Shown in pieces: positions 57,070-64,000 of a stretch of 64,000 nt of DNA. Positions within the stretch are counted from its first letter, which is position 1. Each line of letters opens with the position of its first letter. Under the pieces are notes generated by a model that did not search any database, was not told where the DNA came from, and worked only from the letters and a program-made list of their open reading frames with translations. The position numbers and the translations under genes were made by a program. This stretch comes from Marsupella aquatica. Its lineage: Eukaryota; Marchantiophyta. The DNA lies in assembly GCA_973895155.1 (NCBI GenBank), contig OZ316898.1, positions 8,494,001 through 8,558,000 of the forward strand, in the 5' to 3' direction.

Positions 57070-57443
57070 GGCTAAGGGGCTCGTGTAGAGTTCTTCGGAA
57101 TGATTCTCGCGCAGTTTTCCAGCCCTCCGAAGTCCACAATACATACAATCTACCGTTTCAGCAGGAGCCAGAAGGATCACAGTCATCGAGAATCACTGGA
57201 GCGGCGAGATGTCCTCTCAATTCCGTCCACATACCTCTCGCTAGACAAAGAGAGCATGCCGGTTATCATATATATGTTGGAACGGATGGATGACATCTCG
57301 CCGCTCCAGTCAATCTATCTCGACGTGATGCTTCTGCCTCCTGCTCAAAGTGTATATAGATTGCAATCATTGAATTGTGGACTTCGGAGGGCTGCAGAAC
57401 GGCAGGAGAATTGTTTCGAAGATCTCTGCACGAGCCTAGATAG
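57070..57443. repeat. Large imperfect palindrome of unit B
   Basis: Counterpart of 13981-14353. Arms carry cagccctccgaagtccac and its inverse gtggacttcggagggctg. The loop includes tctcgctagacaaagagagc. Confidence 0.75.
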
Positions 57444-57744
57444 AGCCTTAGTTACTCGGCCGGCCAAGTGGGCCATGCAGGACTTCTTTAATATATTCGA
57501 TTCTGCGGTGTTAAAAATTGTGAAACTAGCATCGCTTCTCTAAGATCGCTTGTTAATGAAGCCTGTCAATCATTTACAAAAGGCCCCGCAATTTGGAAAC
57601 TTCGATACCTTTTCAATGACGAAGCACGAAATATTTGGGTTGCATTGCGGGGATGAGCGCCGAGCTTGCTAGCTGCTTGTGGGACTCTTAGTGACGCTCT
57701 TCCACTTTGCTAGCAGTAAGCTCCACGGATCGAGGGAAACCTTT

Positions 57745-57891
57745 GGCACTTGAGGCAAAAAGAAGATCAGTGCCGGCGACCAGTCTCTCAAGCGACGAAC
57801 AAATCCGAACGCTGTAATATATCATAGCGGCTCGGAGTTGTGCGTGGCTTAGAAACTGTTGTTGATCGCTGACACTTAACTTCGTTTTGCC
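57745..57891. repeat. Hairpin 3 of unit B, truncated at its right end
   Basis: Counterpart of 14651-14803. The right arm stops at cgttttgcc and the sequence jumps to gaacgaatggacgac. About 100 bp present in unit A are missing. Confidence 0.65.
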
Positions 57892-57982
57892 GAACGAATG
57901 GACGACATCCTGATCTAGTAGAGAGGTCCGAGTCTAGCTACTAGGTTCTGATCGAGGCAAACATCGGTTTTATGATCGACCT

Positions 57983-58138
57983 GGCACTTGAGGCAAAACG
58001 AAGTTAAGTGTCGATCAGTGACAGGAGTTTCCATGCGACAAACAAATCAGAGCCAGAATATAATAGCAACGTTGTGATTTGTCTGTTGCCTGGAACATTT
58101 CTGCTGCCGGCACTGGTCATCTTATTGCCTCAAGTGCC
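57983..58138. repeat. Hairpin 4 of unit B
   Basis: Counterpart of 15001-15157 with ggcacttgaggcaaaacga and ttattgcctcaagtgcc arms. Confidence 0.65.
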
Positions 58139-58685
58139 AAAGGATTTACTTGATCCGTGGAGTTTACTGCCAGCAAAGCGGAGTCCGAGCGTCGATCAGT
58201 AAGAGTCCTACAAGCAGCAAGCTCGACGCTCCCCGCAGCCCAAACATGTCGTGCTTAATTCGTAATTGAAAAGGTATTGCAGCTTCCAGATTGCGGGGCT
58301 TTCTGGAAATGATTGACAGACTTAACAAGCGATCTTAGAGCAGCGATGGCCGGTGCCGGTGCGTAGTTTTACAGTTCTAACATTTCCATTGACATTTACA
58401 ATAGAAAAGTAGTACCAATCTGAACCTGAGCAAAAGGAGTTGCTGAACATTATGTCACCACCATGCCGTGACCATAATAATATATTAAACCATCAACGCC
58501 AGACTGAGATCGAACTAGTCAAGTTAATCTTGCTGCAACTGATTGTGTGCGAGGTGTGGGAGCATTCGGTTCACTCGACATTAACCTGCAGGTATGGAAT
58601 CCTCTAGACAGTTTGTTCAATGGCGCGCTGCTATACTCCTCTCGAAAGAAGGGGCCGATATTTGGTTGCCAATCCGCGCTTCAGG

Positions 58686-58797
58686 TTCAACATGTCACTG
58701 GCGAGCAATGCTTTGAAACGGTTAATATATAAATCGCTTAATTAACATGCGATTGATTAACCCTTTCAAAACATTTATCGCCAGTGACATGCTGAAC
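58686..58797. repeat. Small inverted repeat of unit B
   Basis: Left arm ttcaacatgtcactggcga and right arm tcgccagtgacatgctgaa pair almost completely, continuing through aatgctttgaaacggttaat and its inverse. About 42-nt arms with an AT-rich loop. The stem is better preserved than in unit A (16609-16722). Confidence 0.65.
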
Positions 58798-59130
58798 AGT
58801 TAATCAATCGCACGTTAATCAATCAATCGTTTAAAAGTCCTGGCCGTTGCAGCAGGTTTGTTCGCGCGGTTTAGCTTCTTTCTTTTGAATTTCATTTGTC
58901 GCGCGTAGGCAGGCCTAGATAGACATCAGAGCGATATTGGCAAGTTATTTTTGACCAAGAGAGCTAAATTATGTGAGCTGATTGGAGAAGAACTTGGAAT
59001 AGCCGATATTTATGAATAGCCAACTTATTCAAAACACAGTGTTTGCATGTACGTAGATGCCATCCGCCAGTCAGAGATAATCCATTGCGACAAAGCTTTA
59101 TGGAATGCAAGACACATCCCTTTGCAAGAC

Positions 59131-59231
59131 ACATCCCTGTACGTACTTTCGTAGATGGCAAACGAGATGGCAAAGGCAAACCAGTTCTAACCTCCTTTGC
59201 CATCGATCTACGAAACTACATACAGGGATGT
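59131..59231. ncRNA. MicroRNA-like hairpin candidate, unit B
   Basis: All 101 bases appear identical to 17057-17157: 26-base outer stem with two mismatches, 8-nt bulge and 10-bp inner stem. Flanking sequence differs between the units at scattered positions (for example tatccc versus cacatccc just upstream), so the hairpin is at least as conserved as its surroundings. No known microRNA family is recognised. Confidence 0.45.
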
Positions 59232-59234
59232 AAT

Positions 59235-61199
59235 TAAGTGTTCCGGCCATTTCAAGACAACCTTCTTCTTATCATTGTCCCTCCTCTTAGTTCTTCTCAT
59301 CGTCATTGTGTTCTCGATCACGTTCACCAGGATCCCTTAATTTCTGACGGGTGATGTACAACGAGACCGATGTTGTCTAAGTTAATCACAATTATCTACT
59401 CTGCTCGTGGTTTGCGGATTGTTGGTACATTTTCGTGAATAGATGAGACTGTAGTTAGCTTCTGAGAACATTCTTGCATTGAAAAACTATTTACTCTAGT
59501 GTCAATTTTGATGACGTAAAGTATGTTCAAAACTTCTGATGACTCTAGCTTCCGAGCTCAAGTACGTGTGAATAGAACTTTTTTCCGTAGTCCAACTTGA
59601 GCTATGGAGATCGACCACCTAGGCATTTGAACGTATATCCTGTACGTACGTGACAAAGGCCCTCTCCCACGTTGTATGTAAGGCTGTCACTGGCGCATAA
59701 TTTCGGAAATGGCTACATCCAAGAACGTACATTCGAAAGAAACAATGTAGTTCTCTTCAGACTGATGATGACCATGCACTCAATAAGCATTTAAGCACAT
59801 CGATCTCCCCAGGTGGAGTGTAGGGATTCCTTTGAATTTCTACCCTCGCAATGGAATAATTCAAATTGTCGAGGTCGAAGGAGAGAAAGTACAACTTGAA
59901 TGTCAGCAGGAGTACTAGTAACATGCAATATGCCACGGGGTCTCATTTTTTTGGAGTTTTTCAAATCTTTTATTGATACAGTCCTCGATCACGCAAATAC
60001 ATATTTCAGAAAAGGACCAGCATCCGTTCGACTACAATTAGGGGTTGATCAAAATACCAGCACACAGAAGCTTACATCTTCATACAAAATACCTATCTTC
60101 AGACTAGCTAGCCAGCTAGCCCGCTGCACGAGGCTCGGTAGGAAATCTGCTTGTTAATCGCTCGTAGTCCATGGAATCCATGGCTACCCAACTCTACTAC
60201 AATGAAAATATAGCTAGCTTCACAGAGAGCAGCTTGGGGCGAACAGTTCTAATTCTCCTCATAATTATGTTGCCTCATGTTGCACCAACTGTCTGCAATT
60301 GCGGCAGGCTGCAGCGCGCTAGTTGCATCAATATCTGACAAGAAACTGATGGATACCGATATGTTCCCAACTAAGCTCAGTCAGCCTGTAGGCACAATCA
60401 TGAAGAGATTCGAGCAAGGAGGTAGCATGATACTCACCAACCAGAGTTAACATTGCAAGGTCTCGCAATGTTACCAGAAATCGGATGGAATAACACACAT
60501 TCGGCGAAGCTCATTATCCGAACGTTCGAGCTCATTATAGGTACACCAAAGTAAATTCCAGGTATCAAAGCTAATCAATCGCCCATTTGCCAGAACCTGA
60601 AATTGGCACTATATATATATATATATGGCTTCTTGATAGATGTTGCCCTTCTCAAAGCCTCCCTGTTACTGTCGTCATGCATCTTATTGTTGAGACGGCT
60701 CCCTCACCCACTTTCTTTCCCGCTCAGTTGCCACGATGGATGGGCAGATTCTCAGCTGTAAACCAAACATAGATTAGAAGAAATTCTTTCATTTTCTTCA
60801 ACTCCGGCTTCAACCCCTTTAATGTATAAAACACTGCACTGTATAATAGGGCACAATGTCTGAGACAATACACTCACTGTAATGTGCATTCAGAAGCAAT
60901 TCAACATGATCGAAGCTATCTTGCTGACTTCGCATTGTCTCTCCCTACAATTTCAGTGCTCTACTCAAAGCTAAAGTAAAACACTGTTCATGCATTTACA
61001 CTGTTCATGCAATCATAATTTTTTATGAGATCGAGGCCAGTCTAATCTGGAGCCCTGATCTACAACTGTGAATTGTTTGATTTGAAACCTGCGTATAGTT
61101 TGACAAGCCACACTAACTATCACTGACCCGAGTTTAATTTAAATTTCTCCTGATCGATTGAAGTACGGTTCATGAGCACTGATCCTTAAAGAGTGAACG
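59235..61199. other. Noncoding 3' side of the secreted-protein gene, unit B
   Basis: Collinear with 17160-19213. An AT run lies at about 60610-60627. No gene is recognised. Part may be 3' untranslated sequence or a 3' exon if the gtactt donor close to the stop codon is used. Confidence 0.5.
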
Positions 61200-63917
61200 T
61201 CAGACCAAAGGCTTCCGGAAAGCAAAAGTACCTGCTTCTCCGTTCGAATTGTGCATATTCATTTCCGCTGCAGCGGTCATCTGGTCAGATTTCATGTGCA
61301 TCATCTCTGAATTGTCTACCATCTCTTGGTCCATCGGCAGGACTCCATTCTTCGGAGTCCAGTTCGATCCAGTGTGGGTCATTTCTGAATCGTCCCTATG
61401 TCCCATCATTTCTGAATCCCTTCGACTCATGTGCATAGTTCCGGAGGTGCTGCGGCAGTCCGCTCCATTCATGCATGAACTTTGGCCATCAATGATCTTC
61501 TCATCACTATGTCCCATGAATTCTGAATCCCTTGGGCTCAAGTACATGATCTCGGAGGTACTCCTGCAGTCTGCCCCATTAGTGCATGAACTTCGGCCAG
61601 TGATTTCCTGAGCATGCCTACGTTCCATTATTTCTGACTCGTCCCTACGTCCGATCATTTCTGAATTCCTCCCGCTCATGTGCACGGCCCCGGAGGTCCT
61701 CTGGCAGTCAACTCCATTGGTACATGAACTTGCGCCAGTGATCTCCGCGGTGGACCTGGTCAAGCGGTTCGAGGTCGAGCCCCGCATGTTTGAACTCCTC
61801 CTTTCCGCATCAATAGGACCAAAATGCCCATCTCGGCTGGCCTCCATAGCCCCGGCAGCTGTAGATTTGGTCATTCCTTGGTTGGCCATCGGCGAGGTCT
61901 CCTGTGTGTTAGCCATCTTCTTTGCAGCTTCATTTATTGCGGAGGTCGTTCTCTCCATCTTCACCCACTTTGGAGATGAGATTATCTCTCGATCATTTCG
62001 CGTGCGATGCTGTCTTGCCGCCATGGGTTCCTCATTCTGGGCGATATTTGTGTGACAGTCACCGTTGCTGCAGGAGCTCATTCTCCCTCGTGTTGTTGAT
62101 TGCATCGTTTCCATCGATCGGGCGTTGTTGTCGGCCTCGGCCATGCGACAGTCAGCTCCTCCAAGTCTGCAAGAACTGAGCGATAAGTCATGATTTCTCT
62201 GGGAGATGTGCATTTTCTGAGAGCCTTGAAGTTCTCCATCAATAGCAGCGTCGCAGTCAGCTCCATTCATTCCGGAGCATCTTTCTGCTGCTGTAGAGGA
62301 GTCAATTGAATCAGCTTCGGAGTTCCCCGATTGTGAGCCCATATTCATCTCGGCATCTGAACGCCTAGAGCTAAGGGGCATGGTTTCGTGCTCCATGGCT
62401 CTTGAATCCGTCCTATGGCCGACCCCACGGCGATCGCTGCTGCTGCGACAGTCTTTTCCTTGGCAGAAAGTTGAAGATGATTGCTGCCGTTCCATCATGT
62501 TTCCGATCATTGACCGAGCTGCGTTCGAGTTTCGCATTGTGTGAGAATTAGCACTCGTCTGCTCCCAGCCTTGCATGTTGGCAGAGTTTGTCGTCCTCTC
62601 CAAGTCTCCCCTCCTGGGGAGAGTGTTCATTTGTTCTGCATCTCCCATCGTCTCTGATCCAAGTCCCTTCTCGCCGTCAAGATTATTGTGCATCTGACCT
62701 GACTCCATCATATTGTTAGCGTCTCTTGTGCTTTCTAGGTCTCTCCTCCCCTCGGAGGTCCTAGCGCTGTACGAGTCTTGCATCATTTCTGATTGCTCGT
62801 CCTGAGCATTTCCAAGGGCGGCACTCCTCCATGATTCGGAATTTCTCAAATTCGCCGCAGATTCTCCGACTCTGTTTTGGTCCATCATCTGGTTCGAGTC
62901 CCTCCTACTCTCAGAGTTCAGCATTTCCTCCAAGTGTCGACTTGACCTCTCATGGACCTCCATTGTATCCATTTGTTGCGAGGTCCTCATGTTGTGAGAG
63001 TCTTTCAACCCATCTGAGTCCATCATCCTGTCCGAGTTTGGTATGATCTGAGAGTCTCTCATGCTGTGGGTGTAGCTCATTCCTTCCGAGTCTATCATGT
63101 TCTGCGAATCTCTCATTCCGTCCGAGGCTATCATTCTGTGCGAGTCTCTCATCGACATATCAGAGTCTATCATTCCCTGTGAGTCTCTCATCTTCTGTGA
63201 GCCTGAGCTCAATCTCTCCGAGGCTCTGGATCTATCCGAATCAATGTCTCTCATCTTTTCTGCGCTCCACTCTGCTCTAGACTGTGACTCCTGTCTGGTC
63301 CGTTGTGACTCCCTCAATCTCTGTGGGTTTCTGATTCTCTTATCAATATCACTCATTGTATCTGCTGAGTCTGTGATCCTCTCCGAGTCACTCATCCTGT
63401 CCATTCTAGGGTCGTTCATTTTCTCCAACTCACTCAGATGTCTATGTGCCGCGTCTCTCATCCATTCGGACTTCTCCCTCATCCTGTCGGAGTCTCTCAG
63501 GGACGTCTGATCCTCTCTGTGTCTGTTGGAGTGTAGACTTGAATGCTCCATATTCATATTTTTGAGCTCAGAGTCCCTCACCCACTCGGAGTTGTCGTCA
63601 TGATTAGCCATCTTCTGGTCAGAACTCTTCGCCAATGCAGCGGCTGAGTCCATGAAGCTTAGGCTGTTCGTCGACTTAGCTGACTGGTGCATCTTGTCAA
63701 GATCTTGCTCCATTGTACTCCTCGTTTGGCAGCTCTCTCTTCCGGCGCATGCATTGGTCGACGCAGTAGTACCGGATGGTTGAGCTGCGCCGTCCAGCAG
63801 GTCCGTGCGCCCCATATTGCGACTAGTCGCATTGCAGGATGGGAAGGACAGGCCCAGCAACAGAGTGGTAAGCAACAGACCCTCGAAAAGTACCGAGAGA
63901 CGACTGCGAGTCGCCAT
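61200..63917 (-). CDS. Secreted Met/Ser/Asp-rich repeat protein, 905 residues, family unknown
   Basis: A single open frame starts with a typical signal peptide (MATRSRLSVLFEGLLLTTLL, cleavage likely after SFPSCNA), so the product should enter the secretory pathway. Residues about 140-360 consist of a degenerate short repeat, RDSxRM/MRDSQxMxDS. The C-terminal half contains paired-Cys modules: SSCTNGVDC, SSCTNGADC and SSCMNGADC spaced 37-46 residues apart (about 730-815), plus related CSGMNGADC, SSCRLGGADC, FCQGKDC and SSCSNGDC. Met, Ser, Asp, Arg and Asn dominate and there is no transmembrane segment. I know no family like it. It could be a cell-wall, extracellular or metal-binding protein. 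A possible splice donor 11 codons before the stop means the true C terminus may differ. A broken copy lies at 19214-21875. Confidence 0.75.
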   Translation of the reverse strand: MATRSRLSVLFEGLLLTTLLLGLSFPSCNATSRNMGRTDLLDGAAQPSGTTASTNACAGRESCQTRSTMEQDLDKMHQSAKSTNSLSFMDSAAALAKSSDQKMANHDDNSEWVRDSELKNMNMEHSSLHSNRHREDQTSLRDSDRMREKSEWMRDAAHRHLSELEKMNDPRMDRMSDSERITDSADTMSDIDKRIRNPQRLRESQRTRQESQSRAEWSAEKMRDIDSDRSRASERLSSGSQKMRDSQGMIDSDMSMRDSHRMIASDGMRDSQNMIDSEGMSYTHSMRDSQIIPNSDRMMDSDGLKDSHNMRTSQQMDTMEVHERSSRHLEEMLNSESRRDSNQMMDQNRVGESAANLRNSESWRSAALGNAQDEQSEMMQDSYSARTSEGRRDLESTRDANNMMESGQMHNNLDGEKGLGSETMGDAEQMNTLPRRGDLERTTNSANMQGWEQTSANSHTMRNSNAARSMIGNMMERQQSSSTFCQGKDCRSSSDRRGVGHRTDSRAMEHETMPLSSRRSDAEMNMGSQSGNSEADSIDSSTAAERCSGMNGADCDAAIDGELQGSQKMHISQRNHDLSLSSCRLGGADCRMAEADNNARSMETMQSTTRGRMSSCSNGDCHTNIAQNEEPMAARQHRTRNDREIISSPKWVKMERTTSAINEAAKKMANTQETSPMANQGMTKSTAAGAMEASRDGHFGPIDAERRSSNMRGSTSNRLTRSTAEITGASSCTNGVDCQRTSGAVHMSGRNSEMIGRRDESEIMERRHAQEITGRSSCTNGADCRSTSEIMYLSPRDSEFMGHSDEKIIDGQSSCMNGADCRSTSGTMHMSRRDSEMMGHRDDSEMTHTGSNWTPKNGVLPMDQEMVDNSEMMHMKSDQMTAAAEMNMHNSNGEAGTFAFRKPLV

Positions 63918-64000
63918 CGTTGCAATTCAATGCAAGTCTCCGGAGCACAAGGCCTACCAAGACAGTCTCGTAAAGTAGAGATGGTTTGTTGATTCCAGTG
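63918..64000 (-). promoter_or_regulatory. 5' flank of the secreted-protein gene (partial)
   Basis: Only 83 bp upstream of the ATG are in the window. No TATA box is visible within them, so most is likely 5' untranslated sequence. Confidence 0.3.

Larger units (their letters stand above)
55200..58680. repeat. Foldback complex of unit B
   Basis: Same arrangement as in unit A: two direct hairpin units (55540-55686, 56236-56382), a large palindrome (about 57070-57443), an inverted hairpin (57745-57891, its outer end truncated) and a further hairpin (57983-58138). The open frames found here repeat those of unit A and are not considered genes. Confidence 0.75.
54930..63842. repeat. Main body of duplicated unit B
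   Basis: Collinear with 11826-21875 of unit A. It lacks the 0.88-kb internal duplication and about 100 bp corresponding to 14805-14905. Beyond 63842 it continues into the start of the secreted-protein gene, where unit A diverges. Confidence 0.9.

Overview
The window is nuclear DNA of a land plant, probably a non-seed plant such as a lycophyte or bryophyte, although the species cannot be fixed from the sequence. The evidence is plant-type telomere-like TTTAGGG repeats, a Copia retrotransposon of plant type, short GT-AG introns of about 95-130 bp, and fragments of plant genes (alpha-expansin, sucrose synthase, SEC8). It is a repeat-rich region. The only long intact single-copy-looking gene is a secreted protein of 905 residues at the right end.

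The framework is an old segmental duplication of about 10-11 kb. Copy A is 1-87 plus 10837-21875. Copy B is 24085-25103 plus 53201-53435 plus 54930-63842. Both copies hold the same set of foldback sequences, a 101-nt microRNA-like hairpin and the gene for the Met/Ser/Asp-rich secreted protein. The gene is open in B (61200-63917) and broken in A (19214-21875). A 2.2-kb spacer with a receptor-kinase remnant lies between the copies.

Each copy was then split by different mobile elements. Copy A received a 10.75-kb CACTA transposon (88-10836) with CACTAC termini, a 3-bp ATA target duplication and characteristic subterminal motifs. It carries decayed accessory genes, two copies of a 0.2-kb MITE in opposite orientation and a telomere-like tract. 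Copy B received a Copia element (25104-53200, minus strand) with 445-450 bp LTRs and a 5-bp TATAC duplication, and separately a 1.5-kb GC-rich insertion (53436-54929).

The most remarkable object is inside the Copia gag gene: a 22.96-kb DNA transposon (29570-52527) with perfect 14-bp terminal inverted repeats, a TA target duplication and subterminal CAATGA-type arrays at both ends. It encodes a multi-exon transposase resembling the Plavaka group of the CMC superfamily (47416-50819), a TET/JBP-like 2-oxoglutarate/Fe(II) dioxygenase with all catalytic residues visible but one in-frame stop (40405-41442), and a spliced gene of unknown function with 11-residue tandem repeats (30650-33019). It also holds fragments of at least five host genes. 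A transposase travelling with a DNA-base-oxidising dioxygenase is best known from fungal transposons, so finding the pair in a giant gene-capturing element in a plant is the main result.

The order of events can be read from the nesting: segmental duplication, then Copia into copy B (absent from A), then the giant element into Copia. The two LTRs are still about 98% identical by eye, so the last step is recent.
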